A stretch of DNA of 64,000 nucleotides, from assembly GCA_964242115.1 (NCBI GenBank), contig CAXSZX010000011.1, positions 62,001-126,000 of the forward strand. Direction: 5' to 3'. Each line of letters opens with the position of its first letter. Positions within the stretch are counted from its first letter, which is position 1. Below, piece by piece: positions 1 to 8,192 of the stretch. Origin of the DNA: BOG-908 sp964242115. GTDB taxonomy: Bacteria > Pseudomonadota > Alphaproteobacteria > Acetobacterales > Acetobacteraceae. A model generated the notes under the pieces. The model saw only the letters and a program-made list of their open reading frames with translations, was not told the DNA's origin and made no database searches. Position numbers and translations under genes: made by a program.

Positions 1-380
1 GGCTGTTGCAGGTATTGCACGGAGACACAGTCGCAGGCGGCGTCGAACGCCGTGTCGGCCAGCGGCAGCGACGGCTCGGCGTTGAGGTCCTGCACGAACC
101 AGCGCGACAGGCGCTTGTTGGCGGCGAGCTCGGACGCGTTCATCCCGTGTCCCACCACCGAGGCGTAAACTGCCTCGTCCGGCAGGTGGCTGACCCAGCT
201 GCTCTGCAGGTCGAGGATGTTGCCGCCGGCCGGCAACAGCTCGGCATACAAGGAGGTAACGGCGGCGATGGCGCCGTCATCGATGTGGGTGACGAAACGC
301 GGCTGCGCGTAGAACGCGGTGTCGGGCGAGGGATCCGCCTTTTTGAAGGCGGCCGGGTCGAGGTCGAGGATGCCTGGCAT
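1..380 (-). CDS. SAM-dependent methyltransferase-like protein, 3' part cut by window edge
   Basis: The reverse strand is open from an ATG at 380 to the window edge, about 126 codons. The N-terminus reads MPGILDLDPAAFKKADPSPD. A segment NILDLQSSWVSHLP (about residues 60-73) sits where class I methyltransferases carry their SAM-binding motif I, and FDAACDCVSVQYL near the end resembles the motif IV region (FDxVxxxxxxxYL). This is the pattern of type-11-like methyltransferases of unknown substrate, but motif I lacks the usual GxGxG. The C-terminal half is outside the window. Its start faces a reverse PIE copy and the ettA gene. The family assignment is moderate and the substrate is unknown. Confidence 0.6.
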   Translation of the reverse strand, partial: MPGILDLDPAAFKKADPSPDTAFYAQPRFVTHIDDGAIAAVTSLYAELLPAGGNILDLQSSWVSHLPDEAVYASVVGHGMNASELAANKRLSRWFVQDLNAEPSLPLADTAFDAACDCVSVQYLQQ

Positions 381-468
381 GGCGCCGATATCGGGGCAGG
401 GGGCGCGATCGCTACCCCGGCTCGTGAAATGCGGCTGACCGGGCAGGGGAAAATCTGATCTACGAAAA

Positions 469-606
469 GTAAGCAAGCAGTTCTTTTTTGAAAAAAAGAA
501 CCAAAAAACTTTTGTCTTCTTGCGTGCACGCTGAGGGAAACTCCGCGACAGCAGGACCAAAAGTCTTTTGCTTCTTTTCTTCAGAAAAGAAGGCCTTGCC
601 TTTCTA
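469..606 (-). repeat. PIE copy 1 (reverse), reference description
   Basis: From left to right: AAGCAAGCAG, a hairpin TTCTTTTTTGAAAAAAAGAA, the A-tract CCAAAAAACTTTTGTC, a centre ending CCGCGACAGC, CAAAAGTCTTTTG, a second hairpin TTCTTTTCTTCAGAAAAGAA, then GGCCTTGCC. The GGTTC-type arm is on the left, so the copy is reversed relative to most others. It separates the divergent methyltransferase and ettA genes. Confidence 0.95.
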
Positions 607-827
607 GCCAGACGACCGTGAGTTGCGATGGAAAACCGCTGGTCGCGCAGCATCGACGAGAAGCTCGCAGCACGTGCAGGCCGCTTCTCTATCTTCGTGT
701 CCTTCGTGCCTTCGTGGTTTACCTTCCCGCGCTCAGCACCCGCGAGCGCGGTGCCGCCCGCGTTCCTTGCCCGCATCCCCCGCGCCGACTAGACAAACCC
801 CTCCCGCCAAGCCCCGGAGCCGTCGCC
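607..827. other. ettA upstream region with a short CTTCGTG repeat
   Basis: No gene is supported here. An open frame runs into ettA from 618, but its peptide resembles no ettA N-terminus. Positions 692-719 hold three imperfect tandem units of CTTCGTGNN followed by GGTT. On the other strand this is the ACCACGAAG-type short repeat that I recall from many unrelated bacterial genomes. No convincing promoter was found. Confidence 0.5.
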
Positions 828-2507
<1,680 letters not shown>

Positions 2508-2646
2508 GAAAGCAAGGCTTTCTTTTTTGAAAAAAAGAAGCAAAAAACTTTTGCTTCCGCTGTCGCGGATTTTTCCTGCGAGCGCGCGACAGCGGAGACA
2601 AAAGTCTTTTGGTTCTTTTCTTCAGAAAAGAACGGCTTGCTTCTCT
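2508..2646 (+). repeat. PIE copy 2 (forward)
   Basis: Starts directly after the ettA stop and ends 5 bp before the next start. The centre is of the symmetric type: CTGTCGCGGATTTTTCC answered by GCGCGCGACAGCGG, giving a strong central GC stem. Both arm hairpins are intact. Confidence 0.95.
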
Positions 2647-2651
2647 TGCCG

Positions 2652-3143
2652 ATGATCCGCACCGCCCGCCTGACGCTCGAACCGGTCAGCGGCCAGGACC
2701 TCGACAGCCTGCTCGCGCTGAAGGCAGACCCGCTCGTCTACGGCCAGATGCTGGGCGGCGTGCGGTCGCACTGGCAGGTGGTCGAAGAACTGGCGGAAGA
2801 CCGCGCGTTCTGGTCCGTGCACGGCGTCGGCATGTTCGCCATCCGCGAGGGCAGCGCGTTTCAGGGCACCACCGGCATCCATGAGCGCCCGGACGGCCGC
2901 GGCCTGGCGCTGCGCTTCGCGGTGTGGCCGGAAGCACGCGGCCGCGGCCTGGCACGCGAAGCGGCGTCCGCCGCGTTGCGGTTCGCGCACGACCGGATCG
3001 GTGTGCCGCGAGTTATCGCAGTGGCGCGCGGGGATAATTTCGGCTCGCGCATGGTGCTGGGTTCCATCGGCATGCGGGAGTGCGATGCGTTCCTGCGCGA
3101 TGGACACTTGATGCTGGTTTATGAGAGCCTGGCCGCGAAATGA
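2652..3143 (+). CDS. GNAT-family N-acetyltransferase
   Basis: A 163-residue protein starting MIRTARLTLEPVSGQD, typical of GNAT enzymes of the RimJ/RimL-like class. The acetyl-CoA pyrophosphate-binding region is seen as WPEARGRGLAREAASAALRF (about residues 95-114), and the C-terminus carries the usual NxxSxxxxxxxGM-like segment (DNFGSRMVLGSIGM). It would transfer an acetyl group from acetyl-CoA to an amine; the substrate cannot be told. The ATG at 2652 lies 5 bp beyond PIE copy 2 with no Shine-Dalgarno in between. The in-frame codons upstream are inside the repeat, so this start is preferred. Confidence 0.85.
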   Translation: MIRTARLTLEPVSGQDLDSLLALKADPLVYGQMLGGVRSHWQVVEELAEDRAFWSVHGVGMFAIREGSAFQGTTGIHERPDGRGLALRFAVWPEARGRGLAREAASAALRFAHDRIGVPRVIAVARGDNFGSRMVLGSIGMRECDAFLRDGHLMLVYESLAAK

Positions 3144-3286
3144 AGAAAGCAAGGATTTCTTTTTTGAAAAAAAGAAACAAAAAACTTCTGCAATCGCTGT
3201 CGCGGCCGCGTGGAAACACACGCTTCACCCCGGCACACCTACAGGTGCAAAAGTTTTTTGGTTCTTTTCTTCAAAAAAGAACTTGC
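3144..3286 (+). repeat. PIE copy 3 (forward)
   Basis: Fills the whole gap between the GNAT stop and the apparent start of the SnoaL-like gene. Left hairpin TTTCTTTTTTGAAAAAAAGAAA; right arm CAAAAGTTTTTTGGTTC. The centre is the long variant with CACACGCTTCACCCCGGCAC, shared with copies 12 and 31 and missing the CCGCGACAG answer. The right end runs on into the downstream reading frame to about 3293. Confidence 0.92.
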
Positions 3287-3682
3287 TTGCTTCTGTTTCT
3301 GTGTGCCGCCGCCCCAGTCTCCAACCAGCCCACCGTCGAGCAGGTGCTGCAGGACAGCGCCGCCGACTGGTCCCGCGGCGACCTGCCCGCCTTCATGCGC
3401 TGCTACGAGAACTCGCCAGACACCGCCTTCGTCACCGGTCACGGCCTGCTGAAAGGCCACGACGCGCTCAGCCAGCATTACGCAAAGGCGTATGGGACCG
3501 GCAAGGCGATGGGCAAGCTGTCGCTCAGCGTCATCGAGGACCGGCCGCTCGGGACAGACTACGCCCTGGTCACCGGTACGTTCACGCTGACGCGGGCGGC
3601 GGCTGATGCGCAGGGGGTGTTCACCCTGGTGTTTCACCATACGGCGTCAGGGTGGAAGATCGCCTACGATCACACGTCGTAA
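3287..3682 (+). CDS. SnoaL-like / DUF4440 NTF2-fold protein
   Basis: The conserved part runs from about VEQVLQDSAADWSRGDLPAF to the end GWKIAYDHTS. It matches the SnoaL-like/DUF4440 cone fold: VxxWxRGD near the N-terminus, HGLLKGHDAL, VTGTFTLTRA and a final GWKIxxDHTS strand. Members are small enzymes or ligand-binding proteins; no function can be assigned here. There is no ordinary ATG. The frame runs back through PIE copy 3 to 3140. The TTG at 3287 lies at the repeat edge and would give a short hydrophobic LLFLCAAA start that could be the remains of a signal peptide. The start is uncertain. It ends convergently with mlaC across PIE copy 4. Confidence 0.7.
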   Translation: MLLFLCAAAPVSNQPTVEQVLQDSAADWSRGDLPAFMRCYENSPDTAFVTGHGLLKGHDALSQHYAKAYGTGKAMGKLSLSVIEDRPLGTDYALVTGTFTLTRAAADAQGVFTLVFHHTASGWKIAYDHTS

Positions 3683-3820
3683 GGAAAGCAAGCGCTTCTT
3701 TTTCGAGAAAAGGAAGCAAAAAGCTTTTGTCTCGGCTGTCGCGCTTATTTCCGGTTAGCGCGCGACAGCGGAAACAAAAGTTTTTTGGTTCTTTTTTTAA
3801 AAAAAGAACGGCTTGCTTGC
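3683..3820 (+). repeat. PIE copy 4 (forward)
   Basis: Lies between two convergent stop codons, touching both within a few bases. Symmetric centre CTGTCGCGCTTATTTCC answered by GGTTAGCGCGCGACAG. Left hairpin CTTCTTTTTCGAGAAAAGGAAG. Confidence 0.95.
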
Positions 3821-3821
3821 T

Positions 3822-4439
3822 TTAGCTCGTGGTGTCCAACTGCCGCTGCAGCGCGGTTAGCAGCGCCGGAATGCTGCCGCCATTGCGCGACAGGAAGCTC
3901 GCGTAGTCGCTGCGCTGCGTCAGGCGCAGGCTGGTGCCTTCAGCCACCACGTCGATCACCTTCGGCGCGCCGCTCGCGCTGTCGACCACCCACTGCACGT
4001 TGGCGGTCGGTGCGTTCGGACGCACGATCTCGGTCGCGACCAGGGCGTTGCCGCCCTCGCTCGTCTCGCCGTGCATCGTGTAGCTGACGCCCTTGTATTG
4101 CCCCAGGTGTCCGGCAATGTTGTTGAGCAATACCTGATGGAAGATGGTGGTGTATTGCGCCTGCTGGGCCGGCGTGGCTGAACTCCAGTAACGGCCCAGG
4201 CAGAAGCGGGCGATCTTGGCCACGTCCACGTTGCGGTCGATGACGGGGCCCAGCGCCGCCTTCTTCTGCGCGTAGGGCAGCGGGCCGTTGACGATGGCCA
4301 CCAGGTCGTCGGCGAAGCTGCGCACGAAGCCTTCAGCCGCGCCGGACTGTGCGCTGGCCGGGTGCAGCGCGCCGGTGGCGAGCAGCAGGGCGGCGGCACC
4401 GGACAGGGCCAGGAGGGTGCGGCGGGTCAGCATCGGCAT
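3822..4439 (-). CDS. mlaC: MlaC/Ttg2D-type phospholipid-binding periplasmic protein
   Basis: A 205-residue protein with an N-terminal signal (MPMLTRRTLLALSGAAALLL, a twin Arg followed by a hydrophobic stretch and AxA). The mature part has the MlaC pattern: AEGFVRSFADDLVAIVNGPL, VDVAKIARFCLGRYW and the late DVVAEGTSLRLTQRSDYASF segment (VxxEGxSLxxxxRxxF). MlaC ferries phospholipid between the outer-membrane MlaA complex and the inner-membrane MlaFEDB transporter. The gene lies 44 bp after mlaA on the same strand. The start at 4439 has GGAG about 10 bases upstream. Genes for MlaBDEF are not in this window. A longer open frame to 4811 overlaps mlaA and is not used. Confidence 0.9.
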   Translation of the reverse strand: MPMLTRRTLLALSGAAALLLATGALHPASAQSGAAEGFVRSFADDLVAIVNGPLPYAQKKAALGPVIDRNVDVAKIARFCLGRYWSSATPAQQAQYTTIFHQVLLNNIAGHLGQYKGVSYTMHGETSEGGNALVATEIVRPNAPTANVQWVVDSASGAPKVIDVVAEGTSLRLTQRSDYASFLSRNGGSIPALLTALQRQLDTTS

Positions 4440-4483
4440 CTGTATCGGGCTCCGGTAATCTGGGTCTTGTGGTCGGCGCCGGG

Positions 4484-5242
4484 CTACTTGGCCCAGGCGG
4501 GTGGCGTTTCCGCCTTGTCGTGACGCGACGCCTCTATCAGGGACGCCTGGTTCTGGCGATACAGGCTGCGGATGGTGGCGTATGGGTCGAGTGCGCCGGC
4601 CCTGGCGCGGTCGAGGTCCGGGTAGAGGCGCGCGTAGGTGTCGATCAGGCCGAGGCCGTAGCGGGCCCAGTTCAGCGTCAGCAGACCGTAGCCGTGCGGC
4701 ACGTAGCTGAACGGGTCCAGCGCGCTGTCCACGCCGCGGCCGGCCAGCGAGCGCGGGTTGTTGGGACCCAGTAGCGGCAAGTATAGGTAGGGACCGTCCG
4801 GTACGCCCCACAGCGCCAGGGTCACGCCGAAATTCGTCTCGTGCGCCGGGTAGCCCAGGCCCTTGGCGACGTCGAAGACGCCTAAGCCACCGGCTGTGGA
4901 GTTGATGATGAAGCGCATGAAGGTGTCGCCGGCCCGTCGCGGGTTGGCCTGGCTCACGTCGTCGGCGAACAGCACGGGGCTGGTGAGGTTAGCCAGCACG
5001 TTGTGCAGGCCGTTGCGCACCGGGGTAGGAACGACCGCGTTGTAGCCCTCGGCCACCGGACGCAACGTGTAGCGCTCCAGCTTGTCGTCCACACCGTAGA
5101 AGAAGCGGTTGGATGGCTCGAACGGGTCATTGGTCTGCTCGTAGTCGGCGGTGGCGTCCTTGTCGGACGTCGGAGGGCGGGTGGCGCAGCCAAACAGCGC
5201 CAGGCCAGCAAGCAGCAGCGAGGGAGGCAGGCGTTTGCGCAT
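4484..5242 (-). CDS. mlaA: MlaA (VacJ) outer-membrane lipoprotein
   Basis: A 252-residue lipoprotein precursor: MRKRLPPSLLLAGLALFGC ends in a lipobox with the acylated Cys at 19. The body is typical MlaA: NDPFEPSNRFFYGVDDKLER, INSTAGGLGVFDVAKGLG and WGVPDGPYLYLPLLGPNNPR (GxxxGPYLVLPxxGPSxxR family pattern). MlaA forms a ring in the outer membrane that removes mislocalised phospholipid from the outer leaflet and passes it to MlaC. It is first in a two-gene unit with mlaC and divergent from metF; the 165 bp between 5243 and 5407 should carry both promoters. Confidence 0.93.
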   Translation of the reverse strand: MRKRLPPSLLLAGLALFGCATRPPTSDKDATADYEQTNDPFEPSNRFFYGVDDKLERYTLRPVAEGYNAVVPTPVRNGLHNVLANLTSPVLFADDVSQANPRRAGDTFMRFIINSTAGGLGVFDVAKGLGYPAHETNFGVTLALWGVPDGPYLYLPLLGPNNPRSLAGRGVDSALDPFSYVPHGYGLLTLNWARYGLGLIDTYARLYPDLDRARAGALDPYATIRSLYRQNQASLIEASRHDKAETPPAWAK

Positions 5243-5407
5243 TGTGATAACCCTCGACCGGTTGGCCCCAAGCTGGCAGCGGAACGGCGCGCAAGCGCGA
5301 TGACCGCTCGGTTAGGGGTGGTGTAGCACCTGGCGTGTGGCAGGCAACGGTGACCTGATCGCCTGGTTTTGCACGTCAGGGTGCCGCCCGCCTAAAACCC
5401 TTGCAGT

Positions 5408-6412
5408 GTGGCATGGACGCGCTTCATGTGTGCCGGCATGGACATGTATCAGACCGACGAGAACGACGCAGCCGGGCGGCGGGCCGGCATGCGGCCGGCC
5501 GCCACGCTGGAGCGCTGGCTGACCGGCCCACGGTTCACCCGCCTGCCGGCGCGCGACTCGCACGACGCTGCCCCGGCGCTGAGCTTCGAGTTCTTCCCGC
5601 CGAAGACCGAGGCGCTGGAGCAGCAATTGTGGTCGTGCATCCGACGGCTGGAGCCGCTGAGCCCGCGATTCGTCAGCGTCACCTACGGCGCCGGCGGTAG
5701 CACCCAGGCGCGCACCCACGCCACCGTGGAGCGCATCGTACGCGAGACGAGCCTCACGCCAGCCGCACACCTGACCTGCGTGGGTGCATCCTGTGGGGAG
5801 GTGGACGACGTGGCGCGGTCGTACTGGGAAGCCGGCGTGCGCCACATCGTGGCTCTGCGTGGCGACTCGCCGGAGCAGGGTGACTACGCGCCGCATCGGG
5901 ACGGCTACGAATACGCCAGCGACCTGGTGGCCGGCCTCAAGCGGGTTGCTGCGTTCGAGATCACCGTTGCCGCGTACCCGGAGATGCATCCCACCGCGGC
6001 GAACGCGGGTGACGACCTCGACAACCTTAAGCGCAAGCTGGACGCGGGTGCTGCGCGGGCGATCACCCAGTATTTCTTCGACGCCGACGTCTTCCTGCGC
6101 TTCCTGGACCGCTGCCTTGCCGCCGGCATCACTGCGCCGATCGTGCCCGGCATCATGCCGGTTTCCAATTTCGCGCAGGCCGCCAAGTTCAGCGCCGCGT
6201 GCGGCGCCAGCGTGCCCGAATGGATGGAGTCGTTGTTTGAAGGCACCGAGAACGACGCGGAGACGCGGCGCATCGTCGCCGCGGTGATCGCGGCGGAACA
6301 GGTGCGGGTGCTGCAGGCGAACGGGGTGGACGAGTTTCACTTCTACACGCTGAACCGGCCGGATCTGACTTACGCGATTGCGCATATTCTTGGGGTTCGG
6401 CCTGGGAGGTAA
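5408..6412 (+). CDS. metF: 5,10-methylenetetrahydrofolate reductase
   Basis: A 334-residue protein of the MetF family, an FAD-binding TIM barrel that makes 5-methyl-THF for methionine synthesis. Conserved segments are SFEFFPPKTEALE (with the catalytic Glu), VTYGAGGSTQARTHATV, HLTCVGAS, VALRGDSP, AAYPEMHPTA, LKRKLDAGAARAITQYFFDA, PGIMP and GVDEFHFYTLNR. The N-terminus has about 45 residues before the barrel and several Met codons (5408, 5426, 5438, 5444), so the exact start is open. I looked for a SAM-responsive riboswitch upstream and recognised none. The stop TAA is immediately followed by PIE copy 5. Confidence 0.95.
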   Translation: MAWTRFMCAGMDMYQTDENDAAGRRAGMRPAATLERWLTGPRFTRLPARDSHDAAPALSFEFFPPKTEALEQQLWSCIRRLEPLSPRFVSVTYGAGGSTQARTHATVERIVRETSLTPAAHLTCVGASCGEVDDVARSYWEAGVRHIVALRGDSPEQGDYAPHRDGYEYASDLVAGLKRVAAFEITVAAYPEMHPTAANAGDDLDNLKRKLDAGAARAITQYFFDADVFLRFLDRCLAAGITAPIVPGIMPVSNFAQAAKFSAACGASVPEWMESLFEGTENDAETRRIVAAVIAAEQVRVLQANGVDEFHFYTLNRPDLTYAIAHILGVRPGR

Positions 6413-6543
6413 GTAAGGAAGGCCTTCTTTTTCGAGAAAAAGAAGCAAAAAGCTTTCACTTCCGCTGTCGCGGTTTTTTCCGGCGAGCGCGCGACAGTGG
6501 AAGCAAAAGTTTTTTGGTTCTATTTTTCAAAAAAGAACGTCTG
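6413..6543 (+). repeat. PIE copy 5 (forward)
   Basis: Follows the metF stop directly. Left hairpin CTTCTTTTTCGAGAAAAAGAAG is perfect. Symmetric centre CTGTCGCGG...GAGCGCGCGACAGTGG with one changed pair. The right hairpin is GGTTCTATTTTTCAAAAAAGAAC. Confidence 0.95.
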
Positions 6544-6560
6544 GTTTGTGGGCGGGTGTC

Positions 6561-7127
6561 ATGGAGCTGACGTCTTCAAGGCTACGGCTACGTTCCTGGC
6601 GTAGCGACGACGTGGCGCCTTTTGCTGCGATGTGCGCGGACCCGTGCGTGATGCGCTTCTTCGATGGCACGCTGGCGTTTGATGACGCAGAGGAGGCGGT
6701 GCATCGCTACGCAGCGCGCGAGGCAGCCGCCGGCTTCTGCATGTGGGCGATGGAGCGCGTCTCCGACGGCGCGTTCCTCGGTTTGGCGGGGCTGCAGCAC
6801 GTGCCCTACGAGGCCCCGTTCACCCCCACGGTGGAGGTGGGCTGGCGGCTGGCCCGTGCGCATTGGGGGCATGGCTATGCCAGCGAAGCAGCCTGCCTGT
6901 CGCTGGCGTATGGTTTCGGCCCGTGCGGCTTGCGGGAGATCGTGGCAGTCGCCACGCCGGCCAACACGCGGTCACTGGCGGTGATGGAGCGCGCAGGCAT
7001 GCGGCGAGACGTGGAAGGCGACTTTGAGCATCCTGCGATGCGTGAAGGGCATCCCTGGCGGCGACATGCGTTGTACCGCGTGCAGGCGAACCAGGCTGTA
7101 GCAAGAAAGCAAGGCCTGCTTTTTTGA
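6561..7127 (+). CDS. GNAT-family acetyltransferase (RimJ/RimL type)
   Basis: A 188-residue protein with MELTSSRLRLRSWRSDDVAPF at the start, the classic RimJ/RimL opening. The acetyl-CoA site is EVGWRLARAHWGHGYASEA, followed by NTRSLAVMERAGMRR near the C-terminus. Substrate unknown. The last seven residues (RKQGLLF) and the TGA are encoded by PIE copy 6: the reading frame enters AAGCAAGGCCTGC and stops in the hairpin loop. The native C-terminus may have been replaced when the element arrived. A Met at 6546 is an alternative start; 6561 fits the family better. Confidence 0.88.
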   Translation: MELTSSRLRLRSWRSDDVAPFAAMCADPCVMRFFDGTLAFDDAEEAVHRYAAREAAAGFCMWAMERVSDGAFLGLAGLQHVPYEAPFTPTVEVGWRLARAHWGHGYASEAACLSLAYGFGPCGLREIVAVATPANTRSLAVMERAGMRRDVEGDFEHPAMREGHPWRRHALYRVQANQAVARKQGLLF

Positions 7128-7238
7128 AAAAAGCTGCAAAAAACTTTATCCCTGCTGTCGCGGGGTCTGCTGCAGCGAGTACTCAAGAGAGCAAAAGTTT
7201 TTTGGTTCTGTTTTTCAAACAAGAACTGCTTGCTTTCT
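7102..7238 (+). repeat. PIE copy 6 (forward), overlaps the end of the GNAT gene
   Basis: Left hairpin GCCTGCTTTTTTGAAAAAAGCTGC is a TGC-type variant with matching change in both strands of the stem. The right arm is CAAAAGTTTTTTGGTTC followed by TGTTTTTCAAACAAGAAC, also compensated. The centre is CTGTCGCGGGGTCTGCTGCAGC. Confidence 0.93.
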
Positions 7239-7286
7239 CTTACCCATGTTTAAACTTCAGATCATCCTGCAAGGAGCTCGATACGA

Positions 7287-8051
7287 ATGCCCGATTTCAG
7301 CGGCAAGGTTGTAGTGGTGACCGGGGCCGGCAGCGGCATCGGTGAAGCGTCGGTGCGGCGTTTTGCGCAGGATGGTGCCAGTGTCGTGCTGGCGGGGCGT
7401 CGCGCCGACAAGCTCGAGGCGGTGGCGGCGGCGTTGCCTGCCGAGCGCGTGCTGGTGCAGGTGACCGACGTTGCGGACCAGGCTGCCTGCGAGGCGCTGG
7501 TGGCCGCCGCGGTTGCGCGCTTCGGCAGGCTGGACGTGCTGGTGAACAATGCGGGCACTGCCGCGTTCGGCAGCTTCGTCGATACCGACATTGCCGAGTG
7601 GCACAAGGTGATGACGACCAACGTGGACGGCGTGGTTTACTGTATCCGTGCGGCGATGCCGCATCTGCTGGAGAGTCGCGGCAACATCGTCAACGTCTCG
7701 TCGGTATCAGGCCTGGGTGGCGACTGGGGATTGGCGTTCTACAACGCGTCCAAGGGTGCGTTGACGAACCTGACGCGGGCGTTGGCGATGGAGTTCGGCG
7801 GCCGTGGTGTGCGGGTGAACGCGGTGAACCCGAGCCTGACGGCGACCGACATGGCGGCGGGGATCACGGGTAGCACGGAGATGATGGCGAAGTTTGCAGA
7901 TCGGATACCGCTTGGGCGTGCGGCGGAACCGGCCGAAGTGGCCGACGTGATAGCGTTTCTGGCAGGGCACGACGCGAGGTTTGTGACGGGCGTGAACCTG
8001 CCGGTGGATGGCGGGGTGACGGCGTCCAACGGGCAGCCGCGGTTGGGGTAG
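7287..8051 (+). CDS. SDR-family NAD(P)-dependent oxidoreductase
   Basis: A 254-residue classical short-chain dehydrogenase. The nucleotide-binding TGAGSGIG is at residues 12-19, NNAG near 90, the active-site Ser in VSSVSG near 139, and the catalytic Tyr/Lys pair as Y152-N-A-S-K156. The end VTGVNLPVDGGVTA is the usual SDR C-terminal strand. The reaction is oxidation of an alcohol or reduction of a ketone; the substrate is unknown. An AAGGAG about 10 bases before the ATG at 7287 supports the start. It is convergent with the first arylsulfotransferase-like gene across a worn PIE remnant. Confidence 0.92.
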   Translation: MPDFSGKVVVVTGAGSGIGEASVRRFAQDGASVVLAGRRADKLEAVAAALPAERVLVQVTDVADQAACEALVAAAVARFGRLDVLVNNAGTAAFGSFVDTDIAEWHKVMTTNVDGVVYCIRAAMPHLLESRGNIVNVSSVSGLGGDWGLAFYNASKGALTNLTRALAMEFGGRGVRVNAVNPSLTATDMAAGITGSTEMMAKFADRIPLGRAAEPAEVADVIAFLAGHDARFVTGVNLPVDGGVTASNGQPRLG

Positions 8052-8052
8052 G

Positions 8053-8160
8053 GCTGCAAGAGGTTTTCTCATCAGGAAAACGCAAGAAACCTTTGCGCCG
8101 GCTGCCGCGAAGCTTCTAAGAACTTCGCGACAGCGGAGGGAAAAGTTTTCTCTGGCTGCC
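8053..8160. repeat. PIE copy 7, degenerate
   Basis: Remnants of the same plan: GGTTTTCTCATCAGGAAAACG in place of the left hairpin, GCAAGAAACCTTTG for the A-tract, GGCTGCCGCG ... TTCGCGACAGCGG for the centre, and AAAAGTTTTC for the T-tract. The right hairpin is missing. Orientation cannot be decided. It sits between convergent genes. Confidence 0.65.
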
Positions 8161-8192
8161 GCGTTGGAACGCCCTAGTTGATACGTTGTAAG

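Noticed and set aside
618..827. N-terminal extension of ettA to 618
   Set aside because: The extra 70 residues resemble no EttA; the conserved start MASYQYVYVM is at 828.
5243..5407. SAM-type riboswitch before metF
   Set aside because: I looked for SAM-I and SAM-II core patterns before metF and before the PLP enzyme at 31269 and found none.
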